Translations under genes and position numbers: made by a program
In this document: positions 54,001 to 61,691 of the stretch, one piece after another
Layout of the letters: each line of letters opens with the position of its first letter
Position numbering within the stretch: position 1 is the first letter of the stretch
NCBI GenBank assembly: GCA_963836015.1
Contig: CAWIIF010000015.1
Span: 1,798,001-1,862,000 of the forward strand
Source: CAWCDJ01 sp963836015
Lineage (GTDB): Bacteria; Acidobacteriota; Terriglobia; Bryobacterales; Bryobacteraceae
DNA length: 64,000 bases
Direction: 5' to 3'
The notes under the pieces: generated by a model
Seen by the model: only the letters and a program-made list of their open reading frames with translations
The model's database searches: none
Told to the model about the DNA's origin: nothing

Positions 54001-54766
54001 GTTCATCACTTCGGCCGAATCCAAGTGGGGACAGCCCAGCGGCCTGGTCATGCTGCTGCCGCACGGCTACGAGGGGCAGGGCCCCGAGCATTCGAGCGCG
54101 CGCATCGAGCGCTTCCTCACGCTGTGCGCCGAAAACAACATGCTGGTGTGCAACGTCACCACGCCGGCGCAATATTTTCATCTGCTGCGCCGCCAGATGT
54201 ACGGCGGCCACGACCGGCGCGGCATGCGCAAGCCGCTCGTGATCTTCACTCCCAAGAGCCTGCTGCGCCATCCGCGCGCCGTTTCCACGATCCACGATTT
54301 CACGACCGGCGGCTTCACCGAGATCGCCGGCGATACGATCGAGCCGGGGAAAATCGGGCGGGTGGTCTTCTGTTCCGGCAAACTCTACTACGACCTGCTG
54401 GCGGCGCGTGACGAGCGCAATGCCGATCATGTCGCGCTGGTGCGGGTGGAGCAGCTCTATCCGTTCGCGGCGGACCAGGCGAGCGACGTTCTGCTGCGCT
54501 ATCCGACTACCGCCGAGGTGGTCTGGGCGCAGGAGGAGCCGCGCAATATGGGCCCGTGGCGGTATCTGCGCGAGTGGATGCAGCCGCTGCTCGAGAGCAC
54601 CGGCCGCGAGATGCGCTACGTGGGGCGTCCCGAAAGCGCCAGCCCGGCCACCGGGTCGGGTAAGCGGCACCAGCAGGAGCAGGCGGAAATCGTGAACGAC
54701 GCGCTCACCCCCGGAGCCATCTCGCAGACTCACAAAGTGCGGGTGATCACGCGCAGGAAGAAATAA
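51068..54766 (+). CDS. kgd: Multifunctional 2-oxoglutarate dehydrogenase E1 with fused E2 domain (Kgd/SucA type)
   Basis: 1232 residues. N-terminal E1-like docking segment (INSWLEDELYQQYLHDRTAV), an alanine/proline linker (about 55-85), an E2 acyltransferase domain (about 90-330; YDHRIIQGAESGAFL holds the catalytic histidine motif) and the E1 domain (about 350-1232; GMAHRGRLNIL, HGDAAFAGQGVVAETLNLS for thiamine diphosphate, VICYRRHGHNEGDDPS). No lipoyl domain precedes the E2 part, as in mycobacterial Kgd. Oxidises 2-oxoglutarate to succinyl-CoA in the citric acid cycle, or decarboxylates it. The start could also be the ATG at 51092 or 51116. Free-standing gene. Confidence 0.9.
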   Translation: MVRESSPSMSLKSEPDMGINSWLEDELYQQYLHDRTAVDESWKRVFEENGGSTAAAAPVSPAPASPASAPPAAAPAPAADVELQPLRGAAGRIAENMAASLAIPLATSQRTIAVKVMDENRRVINQHRGLVGRSKVSYTHIIGWALVKALEDVPALNHAYYEKDGQPFRVIHKHVNLGIAVDVAGRDGARSLMVPNIKDAGNLNFQEYLTAFDDLVSRARTAKLAPADFQGTTLSLTNPGTVGTMSSTPRLMLGQGAIIATGAIDYPAEYRGAAEETRAVIGVSKVMTITCTYDHRIIQGAESGAFLGKVQELLDGNDGFYEEIFEHLRMPHQPVRWVVDRQSQIPGLTAARYAEIAKEAGIIQMINAYRVRGHLIADLDPLGIEPSYHPELDPETYGLTIWDLDREFLTGSLGESIGEGGPKPVATLREILETLRQTYCGKIGCEYMNIQVPEQKRWLQQRMEPEANNWPLDRDQRVRILRDLIAAEEFEHFLHSRFVGQKRFALEGGETALAIIEEIIERAAEHNVHEIVVGMAHRGRLNILANAVGKDLKQIFSEFEGAIDPASTQGSGDVKYHLGATGIRKTESGREIVISVSPNPSHLEAVDPVVEGIVRPKQDRLGDANRERVIPLLIHGDAAFAGQGVVAETLNLSQLDGYSTGGTIHLIINNQIGFTTLPDESRSTPYSTDVARGVQAPIFHVNGDDPEAAIRTVEIAFDYRQQFKKDVVIDMICYRRHGHNEGDDPSYTQPILYRKIKEHPSVATIYADRLGREGVLAPDEVQAMRRAVSQRLSDAHDAAQKQSERYELQELSAVSTEEIGNFCPRTAVNHAVIERVVRGITSFPENFHLHPKLRGFVERRREALAKDGTVDWAFGEALAFGTLVLEGTAVRLSGQDSGRGTFSQRHLAFYDSETSRRYVPLQHISPDQARFDVYDSSLSEYAVLGFEFGYSVADPLTLVIWEAQFGDFANGAQILIDQFITSAESKWGQPSGLVMLLPHGYEGQGPEHSSARIERFLTLCAENNMLVCNVTTPAQYFHLLRRQMYGGHDRRGMRKPLVIFTPKSLLRHPRAVSTIHDFTTGGFTEIAGDTIEPGKIGRVVFCSGKLYYDLLAARDERNADHVALVRVEQLYPFAADQASDVLLRYPTTAEVVWAQEEPRNMGPWRYLREWMQPLLESTGREMRYVGRPESASPATGSGKRHQQEQAEIVNDALTPGAISQTHKVRVITRRKK

Positions 54767-54822
54767 TTCGCTCCGCAAGAAGCGGATATCGGACGCCGGC
54801 GGGCGCGGTGCAAGATGGGAGC

Positions 54823-55701
54823 ATGACGAGCGGACTTGCACAAAACTCAGACGAACGGGCGGAACGCATCCGGGAGCTGTGCCGTTACATGGAGCTGCAT
54901 CCGGACGAGCCCGTGCGGTTGCGCGATCTGGCCCTCCGGGCCGGGCTGAGCACCTTTCACCTGCAGCGCACTTTCAAGAGCATCGTGGGAGTCACGCCCA
55001 AGGATTACCTGGAAGCCCGTCGCGTGCAGTTGCTCAAGCGCAACCTCCGCGAATCCCGGAACGTGACCGACGCGGTTTACGACAGCGGCTTCGGCTCTTC
55101 GAGCCGCGTCTATGAGCGCGCCGACACGCGGCTGGGCATGACGCCCCAACAGTATCGCGACGGGGGACGGGGCGCTTGCATCAGCTACGTCGCCGCCCAG
55201 ACCTCGATCGGCGTGATGATGATCGGCGCCACCGATCGCGGTATCTGTTTCCTGCAGTTCGGCAGCGATGCCGGCGAGCTGGCCGCCGCCCTGCGGCGCG
55301 AGTATCCACAGGCGGCGGTGTCACCCTCGAAGGCTCCTTCCCATCCACAGCTTCAGCTCTGGATCGAGAGCATTCGCGGCTACCTGGCGGGCGAAAGGGG
55401 CCGGCTCGACCTGCCGCTCGATATCCGCGCCACCGCCTTCCAGATGCGTGTCTGGAAATACCTGCAGACCATTCCTTACGGCTCCGTCGAATCCTACGGC
55501 GAAGTGGCCGCGGGCATCGGACAGCCGTCCGCGGCGCGGGCCGTGGCCCGTGCGTGCGCGACGAACCAGGTGGCCATCGTCATACCGTGCCACCGCGTGG
55601 TCCGCGGCACCGGCGAGCTCGGCGGCTACCGCTGGGGCATCGAACGGAAACGGACGCTGATCGATACCGAGCGTTCGGCCGCTGCGAACAGTGTCCGATA
55701 A
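54823..55701 (+). CDS. AraC-type DNA-binding domain fused to O6-methylguanine-DNA methyltransferase (Ada-like)
   Basis: About 292 residues from the ATG at 54823. Residues about 10-105 are two AraC helix-turn-helix motifs (LRDLALRAGLSTFHLQRTFK, VTDAVYDSGFGSSSRVYERA). Residues about 115-285 are the methyltransferase, with IVIPCHRVVRGTGELGGYRWG and the acceptor cysteine C256. It transfers methyl groups from O6-methylguanine to itself. The E. coli Ada zinc domain (phosphotriester acceptor) is missing, so it cannot be switched on in the same way. A hairpin with arms TCCGC and GCGGA lies upstream (54772-54786). Its end overlaps the next gene's first codons. Confidence 0.9.
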   Translation: MTSGLAQNSDERAERIRELCRYMELHPDEPVRLRDLALRAGLSTFHLQRTFKSIVGVTPKDYLEARRVQLLKRNLRESRNVTDAVYDSGFGSSSRVYERADTRLGMTPQQYRDGGRGACISYVAAQTSIGVMMIGATDRGICFLQFGSDAGELAAALRREYPQAAVSPSKAPSHPQLQLWIESIRGYLAGERGRLDLPLDIRATAFQMRVWKYLQTIPYGSVESYGEVAAGIGQPSAARAVARACATNQVAIVIPCHRVVRGTGELGGYRWGIERKRTLIDTERSAAANSVR

Positions 55702-57232
55702 TGGACCGGTGAAAGCTCTCCTCATGCTGTGCGTCCTCTCATTCGCGGGAGGGCTGCACGCGCAACCGCCGGCGATCGACCAGGAGCGGGTCTTCAACGC
55801 CGCGAGCCATATTCCGCCCTCGCTGCCCGGCGGAGGGCTCGCTCCGGGAGCGCGCATTACCATCGAGGGCCTCCGGTTCGAAAGTGCTTCGCGGGTGAAC
55901 CTGGAAGCGCAAGGGAAGGAGTTCGCGGTCAGGATCCTCTCGGCCGCGCCGGAGCGCATCGAAGCGTTGCTTCCCGCCTCCCTTCCGTCCGGCAGGGCCG
56001 AAATTACTGTGACCAACCAGGACGGCCGCTCCCGGCCGTTTCCGGTTCGGATCGTCGCTTCGAGCTTCGGCATTTTCAGCTCAAACGGGAAGAGTTGGGG
56101 GCCGGCCCGGCCCGCGGAGGCGCCGGCCGGCCGCACGGCCATTCTCGGCACCGGCCTGGGCGCGGCCAAGGACCTTGCAATTTTTGTGGGCGGCAAACCG
56201 GCGCGCGTCCTGGCGGCCTCTCCCTTGGAAGGCCAGCCCGGTGTCGATCGCGTCGAGTTCGAAGTACCGGCCGGCGCGCCCACGGGCTGCTTTGTTCCCG
56301 TGGTCGCGAAGACCCCGCGGGGCGCCGTCAGCAACACGGTTTCCATTGCCAGGGGCCCTTGCAGCCCCGGCGATTACTTGCCCATCGAGGATGCGGCCGC
56401 GGACGACACCGCTGCCTTGTTGTTCCTGGCGCGGTTTGTGGACTGGATCAAACCGTATTCCGCCAACCCGGTCGAGTTCACGCAGGATCTCGGGGCCGGT
56501 ATTTTCGCGCCGGTCTCGGTGGTGCGCTCCGTACTCAATCCATGGCGGCTGATGCCTCCGCCGGGTACGTGCACAGCGTACACCGGCCGCTTTTACGGGG
56601 ACCCCGGCGAGACCAGCCTCCCGGGCTTCTTTTCCGGCCTGGTCGGCGCCGCGGGGCACGATGCGGGGGCGTTCCTCTCCATCCTGGGACCGCGCGGCGA
56701 AGCCCGCGTACCCGGGCGGCGGGACACCAGCGGATATTACGAAGGCCAGATCGGCGTCGACAAGCCCCTGATGCGTCCCGGCCCGCCGCTCTTCCTGTCG
56801 CCCGCGTCCTACACCGTGGAGTGGCCGGGCGGGCGGGACGTGCCGCGCGGCCAGGTGCGGATTCGGATGGCCCCGCCGTTCTCCTGGACCAACGCGCGCG
56901 CCATCGAAACCGTGGACCGCGGCGCCGGTGTGACTGTGGCATGGCGCGGCGCCCCAAAGGGCCAGCGCATGGGCATTTTGGCCGTGAGCGTCGATCCGCA
57001 AAGCACCGCTCTGGGCGCATGCTTCTGCCTGGCCCGCACGGACGACCGCCGTTTCACGATCCCCGCCCCGATGCTCGCGAATCTTGCGAAGACGCCCGAG
57101 GAGCCGGGGCTGCCGATGAGTCTTCTGATTCTCGCGCCGCTCGCCGATCTGGAGCGCTTTTCGGTCCCCGGGGCGGCACACGGACTCGCCCTCGCCGCGA
57201 ACGTCCAGGTCCGGTCCGTCACGTACCGTTAG
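55691..57232 (+). CDS. Secreted IPT/TIG-like protein, acidobacterial type
   Basis: 513 residues. A signal peptide (VKALLMLCVLSFAGGLHA) is preceded by a few codons; the GTG at 55709 may be the true start rather than 55691. Residues about 25-105 (VFNAASHIPPSLPGGGLAPG, then RITIEGLRFESASRVNLEAQ) and about 130-220 (GRTAILGTGLGAAKDLAIFV) are two immunoglobulin-like TIG/IPT-type folds related to the Solibacter C-terminal domain. The second half (about 240-510) has no recognised family. Likely a cell-surface protein. The first bases overlap the methyltransferase end; the last four bases overlap the convergent SBBP gene. Confidence 0.6.
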   Translation: MSDNGPVKALLMLCVLSFAGGLHAQPPAIDQERVFNAASHIPPSLPGGGLAPGARITIEGLRFESASRVNLEAQGKEFAVRILSAAPERIEALLPASLPSGRAEITVTNQDGRSRPFPVRIVASSFGIFSSNGKSWGPARPAEAPAGRTAILGTGLGAAKDLAIFVGGKPARVLAASPLEGQPGVDRVEFEVPAGAPTGCFVPVVAKTPRGAVSNTVSIARGPCSPGDYLPIEDAAADDTAALLFLARFVDWIKPYSANPVEFTQDLGAGIFAPVSVVRSVLNPWRLMPPPGTCTAYTGRFYGDPGETSLPGFFSGLVGAAGHDAGAFLSILGPRGEARVPGRRDTSGYYEGQIGVDKPLMRPGPPLFLSPASYTVEWPGGRDVPRGQVRIRMAPPFSWTNARAIETVDRGAGVTVAWRGAPKGQRMGILAVSVDPQSTALGACFCLARTDDRRFTIPAPMLANLAKTPEEPGLPMSLLILAPLADLERFSVPGAAHGLALAANVQVRSVTYR

Positions 57233-60168
57233 GGGTTCCGCACCGCCACCGTGAAGTTCGGCGGGCTCGTAGCGCTCCCGATCTTCACTACCACGGGCTG
57301 GTTCCCTGAAGGCACGTTCGACGGAATCACGATATTGAGCTGGAACGCTCCCGCGACCTCCCCCGGCGCGCCGCCGTGATAAGTCATCTCGGCGGGCACT
57401 CCTCCAACGGTCACGCCCACCGGCATGGCGGGCTTCGGCGGGTTGTTGCCGGCGATCAGGCCATCTACCCCGGCCGGAATCGTTTGTCCTTCGCCGGTTC
57501 CGAACAGCACGACTTGGGAGCCGGCCGCCGCCGGATTGGATGCGGAGTTGAAGGTGCCGTCCTGGTTGAGGATGGCCCCTTGTCCCGTGCCCGAAAAATC
57601 CACTGAGAAGAACGCGGGCTGCGCGTCCACGACCTTCGCCGAAAGGGGGGCGGAGGGCAGGTTCTGGTACACCACCACCACCGGCACCGTGGCTTTGCCC
57701 TGCACCGAGTACGGGACGATGCCGTTGATCTGTCCATCGGAGGCGTAGACCAGCGGCGCGGGTATCTTATCGAAGAGGACCTGCACGTTGCCGATGCTGG
57801 TAGCCAGCTTGCCGGCCGAGTCGAGCGCGGCGCCGGCGGGAGTCTTCGGGCCAATCGCGCTGCCGTACAGCGCAAAGTACATTCCCGGCGAGACACTGCC
57901 GACCGCGTTGCTGGCTGCATTTTCGATGGCGGAAAGTGTCGCCGAGGAGGTCGGCGGCGGAGCGGTGGGCGGAGTGAACACACCCAGCCAGGCGTCCCCT
58001 TTGAGCCGTCCGGCCGCGCCCACCCCGCCGAACAGGGGCTGGATGGCGCTCGCCGTCACGGGAAAATTGGAGGACATCGTGCATCCGGTGACGTAGACTC
58101 TTCCGGAGGCGTCCACGGCCACTCCCTGCGCCGTATCGTCCATGCTGCCGCCCAGATATGTGCCGTACGTAATCTTCGTGCCGTCGGCACTGAGGATGGC
58201 GAGAAAGGCGTCGCCCCAATCGTCTCCGTTGGTATTTTGTCCGCCGGAGCCGGCCATCCGGGCTTGTGCCGCATCGGGACTGGCAGGGAAGTTGGTGGAG
58301 GCGGTCTGGCCGGTGACGTATATCGACCCGTCGGGCCCCAGGGCGATGCCGTAAGCGGCGTCGTCGCGCGCGCCTCCCAAATACGTCGAGAACACCAGTG
58401 ACCCGCCCGAAGGAGAGACCTTCGCAACGAAGGCGTCGCCCACCACCCGCTCGGCGGAATTGTTGAACAGCGGTCCGGCGTTGCCCCGCTGGAAGGCGTT
58501 CGCAGTCGTCGGGAAGTCCGGCGACGACGTAGTGCCCGTCACGTATGCCGCGCCCGTGGCATCGAGGGCCAGGGCCGTGATCGAATCGTCGCCGGTGCCC
58601 CCCAGGAACGTAGAGTAGATAATGCTGTCGGCCTTCGGCGCCAGCTTGGTAAGGAATCCGTCGCCCAGGAAAAAGAACGGATTCTGGTTCTCATCGTGAT
58701 TGTGGTACGCCGGCTGAACCGCCGACGGCGTGGTGGGGAAATCGGATGAAAGTGTGGCTCCCGCTACGAAGATGTTCCCGGCGCTATCGACCGCGATCGA
58801 TGTCGGAGTGTCGTCCAGCTTGCCGCCCAAATAGGTAGCGAACACGATCTGTGTGCCCGTGGCATTGAGCTTGGCGACAAAGCCGTCGCCGGCGATGAAG
58901 AAGGGCGCGCCGAGATCGGTCACCGGCTGGCCGCCGCTGCCGGCGAATGTCGATCGCACCACCCCGGGAGTGACCGGAAAATTGGCTGACAGTGTCGTGC
59001 CGGTCACATAGGCTTCGCCCGCGGAATTGACGGCGATGCCGAGCCCCAGCTCGTCCCGTGAGCCGCCCAGGTAGGTCGAGTAAAGGATCTTGTCGCCATT
59101 CGGGCCGATCTTGGTGACGAACGCATCGCCGAAGGTCACGATGGTGTTTCCTCCACCGCCGCGATTGCTGCCCTGGGCCGCTCCGTTCGATACCGGAAAA
59201 TTGCCCGAGTTGGTATAGCCGGTGATGTAGGCGTTCCCCGCCGCGTCTACCGCGATCGCGCTGGCGACGTCATCCCCGCTTCCCCCCAGGTAGGTGAGGT
59301 AGAGCAGAGTGCCCGACGGGCTGAACTTGGCGACGAATGCGTCGCCCGTCATAAAGTTGGCCGTCTGGCCGCCATAAGCTGACTGCGCCGCGTTGCGGGG
59401 CACCGGGAGGTTACTGGTCGTCGTGTAGCCCGCAATATAGATATTGCCGGAACCGTCCAGCCCCAGGGCGCGCGCGGCTTCGTTGCCCGCCCCGCCGAAG
59501 TAGGATGAGTAGAACAGCACCGGGTCGATCACCAGCGGCAGTCCGCGTTTGTAGCTGCCCACGCGGAATTGGATCTCCCGCCCGCGCACCCGAAAATCTC
59601 CGGCGACCTCCACCTGCTTGCCGCCTACCGTCTGATAAAGCCGCGGCTTCTTCCAGCGTAGCTCCCCCGCTCCCAGCACCAGGTCGCCACCTGCGCTCAA
59701 CCTGGGACGCGCGCCGGTCACGAGCATCCGGATCTGCCGCGGATTGGCATGCGGCTGCAGGATGAAGTCGAATTCCAGCGAGCCGTTCGAGCCGTAGAAG
59801 AGGAGATCGATGCCGGGACACACGTTGCGGTAGCGAACCCTTCCCACCGCCGCGACGCCGCCCTGCCGCCGAGGCTGGTCCGAGCCGGTGAAGTAGTTGG
59901 TCCGGCCCGGCAGCGGCTCTTCGCCTAGAGGCGCGGACAGCGGACCGCATCCGGCCAGCGCCATCTGAACCCGCGACTTGCCCGCGGAGAACTCGGCTCC
60001 CGCCGCGTCGAGCGAGAGAGTGTAGCCGCCAGTACGCGCCACGTACCGCGGTCCGGCTTCCGCGTCAAAGCGTAGCGGCATCCCCGAGAGGAGCCAGGCA
60101 GGCCTGGGACCGCCCAATCCCAAGGCGGGCGTGAGAGCGAGCAACAGGCAGGCCGCGGCCCTGTTCAT
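57229..60168 (-). CDS. SBBP-repeat protein with Solibacter C-terminal domain
   Basis: 979 residues. Signal peptide (residues 1-20), then an N-terminal domain (about 25-230, ending YKRGLPLVIDPVLFYSSYFG), then about nine SBBP beta-propeller repeats, each with the pattern YLGGSGDDVASAIAVDAAGN then AYITGYT and FPV. The end (about 735-979) is the Solibacter uncharacterised C-terminal domain, opened by SAIENAASNAVGSVSPGMYF and closed by FQLNIVIPSNVPSG and VVVKIGS. Probably a large surface or outer-membrane-linked protein; a role in sugar binding or adhesion is only a guess. GGAGG lies nine bases before the ATG. Divergent from the oxidoreductase gene. Confidence 0.88.
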   Translation of the reverse strand: MNRAAACLLLALTPALGLGGPRPAWLLSGMPLRFDAEAGPRYVARTGGYTLSLDAAGAEFSAGKSRVQMALAGCGPLSAPLGEEPLPGRTNYFTGSDQPRRQGGVAAVGRVRYRNVCPGIDLLFYGSNGSLEFDFILQPHANPRQIRMLVTGARPRLSAGGDLVLGAGELRWKKPRLYQTVGGKQVEVAGDFRVRGREIQFRVGSYKRGLPLVIDPVLFYSSYFGGAGNEAARALGLDGSGNIYIAGYTTTSNLPVPRNAAQSAYGGQTANFMTGDAFVAKFSPSGTLLYLTYLGGSGDDVASAIAVDAAGNAYITGYTNSGNFPVSNGAAQGSNRGGGGNTIVTFGDAFVTKIGPNGDKILYSTYLGGSRDELGLGIAVNSAGEAYVTGTTLSANFPVTPGVVRSTFAGSGGQPVTDLGAPFFIAGDGFVAKLNATGTQIVFATYLGGKLDDTPTSIAVDSAGNIFVAGATLSSDFPTTPSAVQPAYHNHDENQNPFFFLGDGFLTKLAPKADSIIYSTFLGGTGDDSITALALDATGAAYVTGTTSSPDFPTTANAFQRGNAGPLFNNSAERVVGDAFVAKVSPSGGSLVFSTYLGGARDDAAYGIALGPDGSIYVTGQTASTNFPASPDAAQARMAGSGGQNTNGDDWGDAFLAILSADGTKITYGTYLGGSMDDTAQGVAVDASGRVYVTGCTMSSNFPVTASAIQPLFGGVGAAGRLKGDAWLGVFTPPTAPPPTSSATLSAIENAASNAVGSVSPGMYFALYGSAIGPKTPAGAALDSAGKLATSIGNVQVLFDKIPAPLVYASDGQINGIVPYSVQGKATVPVVVVYQNLPSAPLSAKVVDAQPAFFSVDFSGTGQGAILNQDGTFNSASNPAAAGSQVVLFGTGEGQTIPAGVDGLIAGNNPPKPAMPVGVTVGGVPAEMTYHGGAPGEVAGAFQLNIVIPSNVPSGNQPVVVKIGSATSPPNFTVAVRNP

Positions 60169-60251
60169 TCGTATTGCCTCCGATCTGGAAATGATATCGA
60201 ATCTGCCGTCCCTTGATATAATAGGCCGCGGTAAAGGAGCTTCGCATCAAC

Positions 60252-61634
60252 GTGTCTCATCCCACTACTACCCGCAGGTTTTTTCTCGGAGCGGCCACGG
60301 CAGCCGCGGCCACACGCGTCTGGGGCGCCAATGACAAAATCAACGTCGCGATCGTAGGCCTCGGCGGCCGGGGATCCAATCATCTGAATATCTACTCCAG
60401 GCTGCCCGAAGCGAAGGTTGTCGGCCTTTGCGATATCGACCAGGCCGCGCGCGAAAAAGCGCAGGCGACCCTGCAGCGGAACACAGGGGAAAAAGCCAAA
60501 GAATTTGAAGACATGCGCCAGGCATTTGCCGATTCGAGCGTCGAGGCTGTTTCGATTGCCACGCCCAATCACTGGCACGCGCTGGCGGCGATCTGGGCGA
60601 TGAAGGCGGGCAAGGACGTCTATGGCGAAAAGCCTGCCTGCTACAACATTCACGAAGGCCAGAGGATGATTGAGGTGGCGCGCGAGACCAAGCGCATGCT
60701 GCAGATCGGCTCGCAGCACCGCAGCACGCCCTTCAAGATGCGAGCCATGAAGGCCGTGCAGGAAGGCGTCATTGGCAAGGTCTACCTGGCCAAGGGGCTG
60801 TGCTTCAAGCGGCGCGCCTCCATCGGCCACGAGCCCGACAGCCCTACGCCTCCCGGTGTGAACTGGGATCTCTTTCTTGGACCCGCGCCCCTGCGCCCGT
60901 TCAACAAGCTGCGCTTCAAATACAACTGGCACTGGTTCTGGGATACCGGCAACGGCGACATCGGCAACCAGGGCGTTCATGAGATGGGTATCTGCCGCTG
61001 GGCGCTGGGAGATCCCGAGATGCCCAAGACGGCGTACGCGCAAGGCGGCAAGTACGCCTACACCGACGATCAGGAGACGCCCAATACGCTGCTGGCAAGC
61101 TACGATTACGGTGGGCGCGAGATCGTCTTCGAGGTTCGCGGCTTGCTGACCGGCTCCGAAGGTTTCCCGATCCGGCGCCGCGGCGGGGCTCCCGCCGAAG
61201 GCGCGGTCGCGCCGCCCAATTCCCCGGCGCCAACGTCTACCGCGCCCAAGAACGCGGCACCGCTGAACATCATGGTCGGCAACCTGTTTTATGGCACCGA
61301 GGGCTGGGCCGCGTCGAGCGACCAGGGCTTCCAGGCCTTCAAGGGCGAGAGCAACGAGCTGGTGATGGAAGAACTGCCCGAGAGGGGCCGCGGCGGCGAT
61401 GCCACGAACCTCCACATGCTGAACTTCCTGGCTGCGTGCAAATCGCGCAATTACAAAGATCTGCACGATGAAATTGGCAACGCCTATCTGAGCGCCGCGC
61501 TCTGCCACCTAGCGAACATCAGTTACCGGACCGGGCATAAGCTGACCCTCACCCCCGGCCCGAAGTTCGCCAACGACCCCGAAGCGAACAAGATGCTGAC
61601 GCGCGATTCCTACCGCAAGCCGTACGTAGTGTGA
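60252..61634 (+). CDS. Gfo/Idh/MocA-family oxidoreductase, Tat-exported
   Basis: 460 residues with a GTG start. Twin-arginine-like signal TTRRFFLGAATAAAA near the N-terminus. The Rossmann domain begins KINVAIVGLGGRGSNHLNIY (GxGGRG for NAD(P), near residue 30) and continues through CDIDQAAREKAQATL, VSIATPNHWHALAAIWAMKA and YGEKPACYNIHEGQRMIE with the conserved EKP lysine. The C-terminal dimer domain follows. Substrates of such exported members are sugars or inositols; this one is not identified. GGAG lies 12 bases upstream. It is next to the beta-glucosaminidase gene, which is transcribed the other way, so any link is by location only. A palindromic repeat follows the stop. Confidence 0.88.
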   Translation: MSHPTTTRRFFLGAATAAAATRVWGANDKINVAIVGLGGRGSNHLNIYSRLPEAKVVGLCDIDQAAREKAQATLQRNTGEKAKEFEDMRQAFADSSVEAVSIATPNHWHALAAIWAMKAGKDVYGEKPACYNIHEGQRMIEVARETKRMLQIGSQHRSTPFKMRAMKAVQEGVIGKVYLAKGLCFKRRASIGHEPDSPTPPGVNWDLFLGPAPLRPFNKLRFKYNWHWFWDTGNGDIGNQGVHEMGICRWALGDPEMPKTAYAQGGKYAYTDDQETPNTLLASYDYGGREIVFEVRGLLTGSEGFPIRRRGGAPAEGAVAPPNSPAPTSTAPKNAAPLNIMVGNLFYGTEGWAASSDQGFQAFKGESNELVMEELPERGRGGDATNLHMLNFLAACKSRNYKDLHDEIGNAYLSAALCHLANISYRTGHKLTLTPGPKFANDPEANKMLTRDSYRKPYVV

Positions 61635-61651
61635 CGCCCTGTCTTGTCGTG

Positions 61652-61673
61652 GGGCAGGCCTCCCGGCCTGCCC
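61652..61673. repeat. Dispersed palindromic repeat, copy 3
   Basis: GGGCAGGCC (61652-61660) and GGCCTGCCC (61665-61673) are a perfect 9-base stem with TCCC loop. It lies between two convergent genes, 17 bases after the oxidoreductase stop. Best-formed of the three copies (others at 22622 and 26975). Confidence 0.65.
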
Positions 61674-61691
61674 TCTGGAGTTTTAGAGGCT

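Noticed and set aside
54772..54786. Hairpin after the 2-oxoglutarate dehydrogenase gene (TCCGC / GCGGA)
   Set aside because: Five-base stem with no T-run; too weak to call a terminator.
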